A stretch of 32,108 bases of DNA from Mycobacterium sp. 141. Lineage in GTDB: Bacteria; Actinomycetota; Actinomycetes; Mycobacteriales; Mycobacteriaceae. The position numbers were made by a program, and so were the translations under genes. Positions within the stretch are counted from its first letter, which is position 1. Each line of letters opens with the position of its first letter. Shown here piece after piece: positions 16,955 through 24,045 of this stretch. The notes beneath the pieces were generated by a model. It was not told the origin of the DNA and did no database searches. It saw nothing but the letters and a program-made list of their open reading frames with translations. The DNA lies in contig NZ_KB908280.1 in NCBI RefSeq assembly GCF_000382405.1, positions 1 through 32,108 on the forward strand, in the 5' to 3' direction.

Positions 16955-18550
16955 TTGATTCCAACGCTGCGACTAGACACCGGCGCGACGGTGACGTTGG
17001 GGAAGGTAATCGCCCGGGCCGGGGAGGGCACCATTTATGAGGTAGCCGACCGTAATGATCTGGTGGTCAAGGCGTTCCATTCCGACCTGAAGGATCTCGA
17101 CGCTAAACGTGCCAAGGTGGCCGCAATGACCGCCTCGCCTCCAGCCGGGGTTGTGCAAGCCGACGGTTTCGTAGTGCTGACGTGGCCGCTGCACTCGGTT
17201 GAGGGCTTGGACGGCACGGCGGGATACGTGATGGCGCGAATCGATACCACCAACGCCGTCGAAATACACTCGGTGAGCAATCCGTCGAACCGGACGAGTC
17301 CGCTCCCTTCTGCACCGCAGTGGACTCGGCACGTCACCTGGGAGCACCTGGTAACGGTGGCCGCCAATCTCTGCCTGGCGGTCGACACGGTGCACGGCGT
17401 CGACGCGGTGATCGGTGATTTTCAGGAACGTAACGTACTCGTCAGCGACACGGCGAGAGTGACGTTGGTTGACTGTGACTCGATGCAGTTCACCGCTGCC
17501 GATGGTCAGCAGTTCCTCTGCGGGGTGGGCCGCCCGGAGTTCACCGCACCCGAACTGGCCGGGGTTAATTTGTCGACAACTGCCCGCGACAGGCCTTCCG
17601 ATTTGTTCGCTCTGGCTGTACACATTCACTTGCTCCTGATGGCCGGCAACCACCCATTTTTGCGCGGCGAATGGACGGGTGCTGGTGAGCAGCCCAGTGC
17701 AATTATGTTGGCCAAGTCTGCTCAGTGGGCGGGCGGCCCAGGCTCCGCGCTGCGCACTCACCCGCTAGCGCCGCCAGTGAGCTTCCTGCCAAACGAGATT
17801 CAGCGACTGTTCAGCCGGGCCTTCACGGATGGCGCCCACAACCCTGGTGCACGCCCCTCTGCTGCCGAGTGGTTGCACGCGCTGACGGCACTTAGAGTCC
17901 GCACCTGCTCGCGCGCGCACCAAATTCCAGTCGGCACCCGACGCTGTCCCTGGTGTGCCATTGACGGTGAACGCGCCAAGCGTCGCAGCCAAGCCCGGGA
18001 GCTGGCCCCCTCCTCACGCACCATCCACTACACCGCAGCACCTAGCGCCGCTTCTGCCCCTCTCCCCGCCAACGCATCTAGCCACCGCGGCCGGTTCCTC
18101 GCGCTCGCCGGACTAGCCACCCTCGCACTCCTTGCCTTGATCGGCTTGGCCGTTCATCAAACCACCACGCCTGTTCGCGTCGACACCACGCCGCGCACGT
18201 CCTCCTTGTCCTCGACTACCTCGTCGACTCCGTGGATCGTTTCGTCGGTCTACCCCACGACGTACATCTCAACTCAGACAACAACTGTCCGCTCGACCTA
18301 TCCGCCACCCGATGCTCAGTCGTACGAAAGTGTGTACCGCAATGCCAAGATTGGCGAGTGCGTCAATCGCCAACTGGGGCCTGCCAGAAGCGATGGGTCT
18401 TTCGAAGTAACGTCCCTCTACCTAACGGACTGCGGCGACCCGGACGCGACCAATAAGGTTACGAACAAGACCAACAACGTCAAGGATTGCCCGTACATCT
18501 GGGTACACAGCGATAAGAGCGGATTAGTCCTGTGCCTGACGAAGAACTAG
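16955..18550 (+). CDS. Second YegI/TerY-P-type membrane kinase with LppU-like sensor domain
   Basis: A 531-residue paralogue of the kinase at 1,985-3,607; the two align without gaps over the first 200 residues (ARAGEGTIYEV, Lys39, IGDFQERN 153-160, DCDSMQF 173-179, PEFTAPE 194-200). A CPWC zinc-ribbon-like cluster and one membrane helix (about 383-404, FLALAGLATLALLALIGLAV) follow. The outside domain differs: after a Thr/Ser linker, AKIGECVNR, then VTSLYLTDCGDPDATNKV, CPYIW and LVLCLTKN resemble the LppU/SCO3897-type domain. The start is taken as TTG at 16955, because it aligns with the other kinase's N-terminus and GGGG lies upstream; a longer frame overlaps upstream genes and is rejected. 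It is visibly richer in A/T at third positions than its neighbours, suggesting separate acquisition. The 233 bp upstream hold no gene. Confidence 0.82.
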   Translation: MIPTLRLDTGATVTLGKVIARAGEGTIYEVADRNDLVVKAFHSDLKDLDAKRAKVAAMTASPPAGVVQADGFVVLTWPLHSVEGLDGTAGYVMARIDTTNAVEIHSVSNPSNRTSPLPSAPQWTRHVTWEHLVTVAANLCLAVDTVHGVDAVIGDFQERNVLVSDTARVTLVDCDSMQFTAADGQQFLCGVGRPEFTAPELAGVNLSTTARDRPSDLFALAVHIHLLLMAGNHPFLRGEWTGAGEQPSAIMLAKSAQWAGGPGSALRTHPLAPPVSFLPNEIQRLFSRAFTDGAHNPGARPSAAEWLHALTALRVRTCSRAHQIPVGTRRCPWCAIDGERAKRRSQARELAPSSRTIHYTAAPSAASAPLPANASSHRGRFLALAGLATLALLALIGLAVHQTTTPVRVDTTPRTSSLSSTTSSTPWIVSSVYPTTYISTQTTTVRSTYPPPDAQSYESVYRNAKIGECVNRQLGPARSDGSFEVTSLYLTDCGDPDATNKVTNKTNNVKDCPYIWVHSDKSGLVLCLTKN

Positions 18551-18571
18551 ACGAGGGGCCGACTCAATGCT

Positions 18572-18697
18572 GTCTACCGAATGCAGACGCGTCACCCACC
18601 GCCCCCACCGGCCAGCTGGTATTTTCTGAAATTCGTTATAGCACAACGTGATCCAGCCATCCGTGCAGAGGTTCTCCGCCGGCACACCTGCAACTAG
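18572..18697 (+). pseudogene. Decayed 3' tail resembling the gene at 20,127-20,780
   Basis: Across frames this stretch recalls the end of the 217-residue protein encoded downstream. A proline/tryptophan piece (PPPPASWYFLKF, compare PPAPAGWQFWVR) is followed, in another frame, by IQPSVQRFSAGTPATS, compare PPTQRFSAGTTYS at the downstream C-terminus. At DNA level, 12 bases CAGAGGTTCTCC are identical. No start or upstream body is present, so this is a remnant rather than a gene. Confidence 0.6.
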
Positions 18698-18744
18698 CCG
18701 AAGCGCCTACCGGCAACGACCACCGACGCGGTCGCCACGGCGCC

Positions 18745-18864
18745 GGGCTGCTGCTCGACCTCGCCAGCGGGCAGACCGTGACACGCGACACGGGCGAACG
18801 ATCAGCCTGGGCCCCGCCACGACCCGAACTACCCGATCCCGTCGCCATGAACAGCGCACCCTAG
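18745..18864 (+). pseudogene. Decayed 3' tail of a DUF6777 gene
   Basis: This 120-bp stretch closely matches the 3' end of the DUF6777 gene (about 16,600-16,721): CTGCTCGACCT, GGGCAGACCGT, AACGATCA, GTCGCCATGAAC and GCACCCTAGGTTCA recur in the same order and spacing. One base is lost and one gained between them, so the reading frame is broken in the middle and restored before the shared stop. No upstream body is present. It is a dead copy from duplication or unequal recombination within the cluster. Confidence 0.8.
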
Positions 18865-18975
18865 GTTCATCCGAACGTCTGAATTCCGCCCGAACGGCCT
18901 GCGAAACGGCCACTCGTCGGGTTAGCTGAAGATGCACGCGACTGAATTGCGTCATGATCTTGAAAGGGGACGCCG

Positions 18976-20004
18976 GTGAGCGACGACCGCCCCGCAGACG
19001 TGGGTTCCACTGTGCTTCCACGCATCATGCGCGACCGAGCGGACACGCCCAAGCCGAACCCGCACGACGACTATCAGCGTCAGGCGGCCGCCTTCTTCGC
19101 AGGAACACCGACCGCCGCGACGCCGAGCCCGACCGGGCGCGGCTCCTCCGGCAGCGCCGACGGACCGCCCGTCGATCAGGTCGCCATGGTGGTGCGGGCG
19201 CGCCCGTCGCTACGCGCGCCGTCGCAACGATTCGCGGCGGGAACCACGTACGCCGGCAGGGGCGGACAGGCGTCCACACCGGCCTCCCCCACAACGAGCG
19301 CCCAGCCTCCCGTGCCCACCTCGTCGGCGCCGCCGCCTGCGCCGTCCACCGCCCCATCGCACATTCCGGTCGTCCCGGCGGCCGTCACCCACCCTGTCCA
19401 ACATCAACTCGCTGCCGGAGCGCCGTCGACGGCGAACAACGTCGTGGCTCAATGGCTTGCGGACCCCGCGCACGTCAAGTTGGCAATCGGCGCGGTCGCC
19501 GTGGTCATCGGCGCGATCACGCTGCTGGCCGGGGACCCGGGTGTCAAGCTCGCCGGCCTGGTGATCCTGGTGATCGCGTGGCTGACTTGCTTCCGTCAGG
19601 GTTACCACGAGAACGCCACATTGCGGGTGCAGACGCGGCTACCCGCCGACGAACTGATCCACCTCGCCCCGGACCTCGCGAGGACATTGCGCGGCCCGAT
19701 GTCGAGTATCGAGTTCAACGGAACCGCCGGGTATCGCCTCGACTTCACCGTCAAGGGCGTGACCTGGAGTCCGCTCGACTTCCACGTCGCCGTCACCCCG
19801 GACCCGTCCGGATGGACCTTCCTGGCCACCGAGATCGACAGCTTCACGTGGCACCGCTACCGCGTCTACTTCCTCCCGGTGCCCTTCTCCAAGTCGATTC
19901 AGGGCTGGGGGCTGTACAAGTCGTTCGGCGACCGACTCCTCACCGCCGTCAGGGAACGCGACCCGAGTGCCATCGGGGAGTTCCACAAGCGTCCGCCCAC
20001 CTGA
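18976..20004 (+). CDS. Proline-rich membrane protein, unknown function
   Basis: A 342-residue protein. The first 150 residues are disordered: Ser/Thr/Pro/Ala-rich with two related short pieces, AAAFFAGTPTAATP (about 38-51) and PSQRFAAGTTYAG (about 80-92). Two adjacent membrane helices follow (about 168-206, LAIGAVAVVIGAITLLAG and AGLVILVIAWLTCF). The C-terminal 130 residues form a soluble domain rich in Trp and aromatic residues (WSPLDFHVAVTPDPSGWTF, SFTWHRYRVYFLPVPF). I do not recognise a family. GTG at 18976 is supported by AAAGGGGA. It follows a stretch of gene remnants and precedes another proline-rich membrane protein by 122 bp; both share the QRF(S/A)AGTTY piece, so they probably act together. 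Confidence 0.75.
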   Translation: MSDDRPADVGSTVLPRIMRDRADTPKPNPHDDYQRQAAAFFAGTPTAATPSPTGRGSSGSADGPPVDQVAMVVRARPSLRAPSQRFAAGTTYAGRGGQASTPASPTTSAQPPVPTSSAPPPAPSTAPSHIPVVPAAVTHPVQHQLAAGAPSTANNVVAQWLADPAHVKLAIGAVAVVIGAITLLAGDPGVKLAGLVILVIAWLTCFRQGYHENATLRVQTRLPADELIHLAPDLARTLRGPMSSIEFNGTAGYRLDFTVKGVTWSPLDFHVAVTPDPSGWTFLATEIDSFTWHRYRVYFLPVPFSKSIQGWGLYKSFGDRLLTAVRERDPSAIGEFHKRPPT

Positions 20005-20126
20005 TCTGCCGCAGATTTACCACGGCACGTGTCGCCTCGATCGGCCGACACGCGAAATGCCGCTCGGCGGAGCGCCGTATGCCACCATTGAGCCCTACTG
20101 CACGCTGAATTGGGGGTTGCCAGCCG

Positions 20127-20780
20127 ATGTCCACCTCGCTCGACACCGTCTTGTCTCTGTCCGGATGGATCACCGACCACGAACTCGCCAACTCGGTAGA
20201 GATCGTCGCCCGGCGCGGCCGCGGAGGCAGTAGCCACTTCTTCTTCTTCGGCAGTGGCGGGTCTGCACTCCTCGCAGTGCCCATCGCGATCCTCGCCGTT
20301 CTCGGGGGCTATCTCATGCGCAATCCCGACAAGGCCCGACACCTCAAGAACCGGCTCTCGAGTGCGTTCGGAGCGGCCTCAAGCCGCCTCGATAGCCGGA
20401 ACCCCGGCGCGCACAACGGTTCTCCGCCGCCGGTCCGCCCGCCACAGGCAGCCGGACCGCCCGGGTGGCCGCCCGCGATCGAATCACCGCCCCCCGCAGC
20501 GGGACTCAACGCTCGGATCCAGCATCAGCCCGCCATACCCGACACGCCGTCGGCGCCCACTCGGGCGGCACCGGTCACACCGACTCCCCCGCCGGCGATG
20601 CGCTTCAACGCGCCACCGGGTTGGATCGTGCCGGGCGGGAACTGGTTTCCCGATCCGCAGTGGCGCCCCGACCCCAGCTGGCCACCGGCACCGGCCGGTT
20701 GGCAGTTCTGGGTTCGCGCACAGCACAACGCATTCGAACCGCCTACACAGAGGTTCTCCGCGGGTACCACCTACAGTTAG
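20127..20780 (+). CDS. Membrane protein with proline/tryptophan module and QRFSAGTTY tail
   Basis: A 217-residue protein. A short N-terminal domain (MSTSLDTVLSLSGWITDHEL) and a run of four phenylalanines precede one membrane helix (about 43-64). A long Pro/Ala-rich linker leads to a Pro/Trp module (NWFPDPQWRPDPSWPPAP, then AGWQFW) like the N-terminal module of the vWA protein at 4,711-6,678, and then a tail ending PPTQRFSAGTTYS. The same tail piece occurs inside the preceding gene and in the remnant at 18,572-18,697. Function unknown; the shared modules suggest binding to a common partner. Translation starts at ATG 20127. The stop touches the truncated transposase coming from the opposite strand, so the island ends here. 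Confidence 0.74.
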   Translation: MSTSLDTVLSLSGWITDHELANSVEIVARRGRGGSSHFFFFGSGGSALLAVPIAILAVLGGYLMRNPDKARHLKNRLSSAFGAASSRLDSRNPGAHNGSPPPVRPPQAAGPPGWPPAIESPPPAAGLNARIQHQPAIPDTPSAPTRAAPVTPTPPPAMRFNAPPGWIVPGGNWFPDPQWRPDPSWPPAPAGWQFWVRAQHNAFEPPTQRFSAGTTYS

Positions 20781-21087
20781 CCAGTTCCCCAGCTGCTCTT
20801 GAGCACCATCGCGGTGGCTTCATCGCGTGCCAGGGCCGTCCGGGAAGGCAGTTTCGCCGCGACCGCGTGCGCACGCTTGCCCGCCGCGCGGGAGCGGTCC
20901 CGGACCCCGGTACGCACCGCGCCGCCGGCAGCCTGAATCCGCGCACCCGTCACAGCGATCCGCCGCACCGCCTTGGCCAGCAGCCCCGGGTCGGCGGGAC
21001 AACCACGTTCGCCGGCACCACCGTTGTGTCGACCCGAATCCGATTGGTGCGCAACAGCTTCGCCTCAGCAGCCTTGGCCAACAAAGC
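20777..21087 (-). pseudogene. Truncated, frameshifted DDE transposase (IS5/IS1182- or ISNCY-like)
   Basis: The fragment reads AEAKLLRTNRIRVDTTVVPA, NVVVPP, then after a one-base loss near 20,985 GLLAKAVRRIAVTGARIQAA, VRDRSRAAGKRAHAVAAKL. RVDTTVV with a following P-G-LLAKAV is typical of a DDE transposase around the first Asp. The N-terminal side is cut by an ISL3-type end at 21,088 and the C-terminal side stops at the neighbouring gene. I am confident it is a transposase, less so of the exact IS family. Confidence 0.72.
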
Positions 21088-21109
21088 GGCTCTTCCGGAA
21101 ATGGAGTGC
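21088..21109 (+). repeat. ISL3-type terminal repeat (left end)
   Basis: GGCTCTTCCGGAAATGGAGT fits the start of an ISL3-type inverted repeat and recurs at 24,808 with three changes (GGCTCTTCCGGATTTAGAGT). It sits 134 bp before an ISL3 transposase start and interrupts another transposase, with AACAAAGC immediately outside it as a possible 8-bp target duplicate. Confidence 0.65.
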
Positions 21110-21242
21110 AGGTGAGGGTGGCGGATAGCGGCGATTGCATGTCGTGTCGGTGAGCTGAAACGGGCCCCGGCTGTCAGAGGATGCAGGTTCTCACACCATT
21201 GCAGACCTGCCACCCCGGGGAGCCCTGTGCCTGACTCCGTCG

Positions 21243-21705
21243 TTGCCTGCCGCTGTTGTCGCCAACACGATTGTGCGGACCGTCGAGTTGGGGGTGACGA
21301 TCACCGACGCCGCCATCGACGACGAGGTCACGGTGGTGTCCTGCGATCTGCTCGACGACGGCCAGCGCAGTTGTCCGGGCTGCGGCACCGAGGGCCGCTA
21401 CCGCGACACGGTGATCCGAACCGTGACCGACGTCCCGGTGGTCGGGCATCCGTTGCGGCTGCACGTTCGGGTCCCGCGCTACCGATGCGTCGCGACCGAT
21501 TGCCAGCGAGAAGTGTTCGCCCACAACACCGAACGCCTCGCCCGCCGCGGCGCCTCGACTACCCGCCGGTGTAGCCGCCACATCTGCCGTCGACTGATGA
21601 TCGACCGGGCGACCGTCGCCGCGGTCGCCCGTGAGCTGGGCTTGGCCTGGGACACCGTCAACACCATCGCCATGGACGCCACCGCGACCATCGTGGCCAC
21701 CGACA
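21243..21705 (+). pseudogene. ISL3-family transposase, 5' part only
   Basis: About 154 residues of an ISL3 transposase are readable. A zinc finger (CPGCG near 43, then C-x-x-x-x-C in RYRCVATDCQREVF) and helix-turn-helix-like RATVAAVARELGLAWDTVN are in the right order, but the DDE core is missing. The frame runs into unrelated sequence at about 21,703, where a tyrosine recombinase fragment begins. TTG at 21243 is the first usable start. The ISL3-type end at 21,088 belongs to this element. Confidence 0.8.
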
Positions 21706-22340
21706 CGAGATCTGCTACCTCACCAACACCGAGGTCGCCGCGCTGCTGAGAGCCCCGGACCAGACAACTCGGGCCGGACGGCGTGACCATGCAATGCTGC
21801 AACTCGCCGTCACTGCCGGGCTGCGCGTCAGCGAGCTCACCGCGCTGCAGCTGCGCGACGTCCATCTCGGTGTGGGTGCGCACATGCTCTGCCACGGCAA
21901 AGGCCGCAAGAACCGCATCACACCGCTGGACGGCCTGACCGTGCAAGTTCTCAAAGCGTTCACCAACGAACAACCAAGCCACACTGAGGGATTCGTGTTC
22001 TCCACCCGGACAGGAACCCAGATGAGCCCCGACGCCGTCGCTGCCCGACTCACCCAACACACCGCGACGGCCGCGATGTCCTGCCCGAGCCTGACCACCA
22101 AAACGGTCACCCCCACGTACTTCGACACACCGCCGCAATGCGATTGCTGACAGCCGGAATCGACATCACCGTCATCGCGCTCTGGCTCGGCCACGAAAGT
22201 ATCGAAACCACACAGGTTTACCTGCATGCCGACATGACCATGAAGGAAAATGCCGTGGCCCGAACCACACCAACCGGAACTCGACCAGGACCTACAAGCC
22301 ACCCGACGACGACCTGATGACCTTCCTCAAGAACCTCTGA
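21705..22340 (+). pseudogene. Tyrosine recombinase (integrase) pseudogene
   Basis: Catalytic-domain remnants are clear: TAGLRVSELTALQL (box I Arg), GKGRKNRITPL, then in a second frame PHVLRHTAAMRLL (box II H-x-x-R-H), ALWLGHESIETT and VYLHADM with the Tyr nucleophile, and in a third frame YKPPDDDLMTFLKNL before TGA. Two one-base losses (about 22,115 in a C run and about 22,290) explain the frame changes. The N-terminal core-binding domain is absent. The type resembles the XerC/D-like recombinases carried in sets by mycobacterial elements. Inactive as it stands. Confidence 0.82.
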
Positions 22341-22452
22341 TTATGCCGATGTCACCGGCATCGTCACCGCCGTGAGCAGCCTCAACCCACCCGACACGCA
22401 GCGCTGGAATCCTGGTGTGCCTGGCGTCGGCATAATCCGGACCTCGGCATAA
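22341..22452. repeat. Three TTATGCCGA half-sites after the recombinase
   Basis: TTATGCCGA lies directly after the recombinase stop (22341-22349), with inverted copies TCGGCATAA at 22427-22435 and 22444-22452. Inverted half-sites beside a tyrosine recombinase look like recombination sites. The last copy abuts the broken 3' end of the ISL3 transposase on the minus strand, so it marks an element boundary. Confidence 0.5.
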
Positions 22453-23228
22453 AAGGGGTCCATGAACCGCGACCGCGTCGGGCACTTCCTCGGTGGCGGC
22501 GGTCTTGAATCCGGTAAACCCATCCATGGCAACAACTTCCACGGCGTCACGCCAGGATTGCGGGCGGTCGGCGAGCCAGGTCTTGAACGCTCGTTTGGAG
22601 CGTCCTTCGACCATGTCGAGTAGCCGGGCCGGGCCGGTCTTGTTGTGGACGGGGGTCAGATCGATGGTGACGGTGACGTATTTGTCGTCGCGGCGGGTGT
22701 GCCGCCACACGTGTTCATCGACCCCGATCACGCTCACCCCATCGAAGCGCTGGGATCGTCGATCAGGACGCGCCGACCTTCGGCGAGCACCGCGTTGTTG
22801 GCGGTGTTCCACGACACCGCGAGCGATTCGGCGATCCGGGCCACGCTCAGGTGTTGGCACACAATAGCTTCCAACGCCCACCGTAAGCCGCGCCGCGAGA
22901 GCCTCGCCCGCGGTTCGGCCACCCGGGTGGTGTCTTGGCGCCACACATGGGCACAGCCGGCGCACCGGTAGCGCCGGATCGTGACCAGCAGCGTGGTGGA
23001 CCGCCACCCGAACGGCTCATGGGCCAGCGCGCGGGTCACGCTGTCGCGCGGGACTCCTTGCTCGCCGCAGCGCCGGCACCACCGATCCTCCTCGGTGATC
23101 CGGCATAACAACACCGCCCGGTCGGGGTCCAGGCGTTGGCCGGTCACTTCCAGTCCGAGTTCGTCAAGTCGACAGAACGTGGTCACATCAGCGCAGGCGA
23201 AGCCCGCGCGACCGGTAGCGTCGTGCAC
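22453..23228 (-). pseudogene. Second ISL3-family transposase, frameshifted and 3'-truncated
   Basis: From GTG 23228: a zinc finger (CRITEEDRWCRRCGEQG), TIRRYRCAGCAHVW, RRGLRWALEAIVCQHLSVA and a helix-turn-helix-like AESLAVSWNTANNAVLAEG, then after a one-base loss near 22,743 the DDE start FDGVSVIGVDEHVW (first Asp) and VEVVAMDGFTGF (second Asp). Another shift near 22,465 spoils the next motif, expected VMDPFH. The last Glu and C-terminus are missing, cut at the TTATGCCGA site. It differs from the ISL3 fragment at 21,243 in sequence and orientation. Confidence 0.82.
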
Positions 23229-23671
23229 GTCGAGGTCTTCCTGATGGGCAGCGTGAGAACTCCCATCATCGGAAGGCCTCGACACCTACCCCGGCAGCGA
23301 TGCGCCGACCATCTCTACACCCCCATCTGTGAAGAGCCCGTATCCGTCGAAGCACGAACTGGTGCTGTCGGGTCCGGCACGCCCCTCAAGACCAGCAGCC
23401 AGTCCCGGTTGATGACGTCGGTCGGCCGCACTTTCCAACCCGACGGGATGGCACGGCGTCGAAAGTTGCTGTTGTCAGCAGTGTTCGCCCTGGTGAATAG
23501 ATCATCGTCGGCGACGCGCTCCTGGGACATCGTCCGAACGGACGATGTCCCAGGGGACTCGCAAGATGTTATCTTCGACGGCGAATCGCTGAAAACGTCA
23601 CTCGCGCAAGACCGTCGCGATCGATGTGTCCAGACCGCGTTACGCGGTCCAGACAAGAACGGAGACGATAG
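23229..23671. other. Gap between ISL3 remnant and TM2 gene
   Basis: No convincing gene. A minus-strand frame over 23,315-23,656 contains one protein-like patch (DDLFTRANTADNSNFRRRAI) that could be a gene scrap, but I cannot assign it. The region also holds a perfect long palindrome (23,521-23,554) and a short hairpin (23,633-23,649). Confidence 0.45.
23521..23554. promoter_or_regulatory. 34-bp perfect palindrome (operator, hairpin or element end)
   Basis: Two 16-bp arms, CCTGGGACATCGTCCG and its exact reverse complement, are separated by only AA. No T run follows, so it is not a standard terminator. It lies 118 bp before the TM2 gene start signal. A dimer-binding operator, a cruciform or a recombination site are all possible. 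Confidence 0.6.
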
Positions 23672-23980
23672 ATCACTCAGAACAGTTCATACGGCAATAA
23701 GGCGCCGAATCCTCAGCAGACGCCACCAGCCGGCCAGCGGCCGGGAGCCGCGCAGAAGTCCAGGGTTGTTGCTGGCATCCTCGGAATTTTGTTGGGAAGC
23801 TCCGGTATTCACAATTTCTACCTCGGCAGGGCGGGACGCGGCATCATCCAGATCGTCGTCACTGTCGTAACACTCGGCATCGGCGGCATCTGGGGCTTCG
23901 TCGAAGGCATCCTGATCCTGATATCCAAGCCCGGAACGACATGGCACCGCGACGCCGCAGGTGTCGAACTCGCCGATTAG
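23672..23980 (+). CDS. TM2-domain membrane protein, apparent ATC start
   Basis: A 102-residue protein if started at ATC 23672. A Gln/Pro/Asn-rich N-terminus (about 30 residues) precedes a TM2 domain: KSRVVAGILGILLGSSGIHN, FYLGRAGRGIIQIVV, then WGFVEGILILISKPGT. TM2 proteins have two short membrane helices around a turn; their role is poorly known. An in-frame stop lies directly before ATC and GGAG sits seven bases upstream of it, exactly where an ATG would be expected. The next usable start, TTG 23789, would delete the first half of helix one. Either ATC is used, or the start was lost by a G-to-C change or misread. A 16-bp-arm palindrome lies upstream. Confidence 0.7.
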   Translation: MTQNSSYGNKAPNPQQTPPAGQRPGAAQKSRVVAGILGILLGSSGIHNFYLGRAGRGIIQIVVTVVTLGIGGIWGFVEGILILISKPGTTWHRDAAGVELAD

Positions 23981-24045
23981 ATTCTCAAGCCCGCTGACCT
24001 GCATGGGTAGTTCGATCGTTCCATATTCTCGAGAAGGGGTGTCAA

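Noticed and set aside
23633..23649. Hairpin GACCGCG-TTA-CGCGGTC as a terminator
   Set aside because: Only seven pairs and no T run; it lies just before the TM2 ribosome site, so a role in termination is not supported.
23315..23656. Minus-strand frame of 113 codons with one protein-like patch
   Set aside because: Only about 40 residues look protein-like, the palindrome lies inside it and no family is recognisable; kept as a gap with a note.
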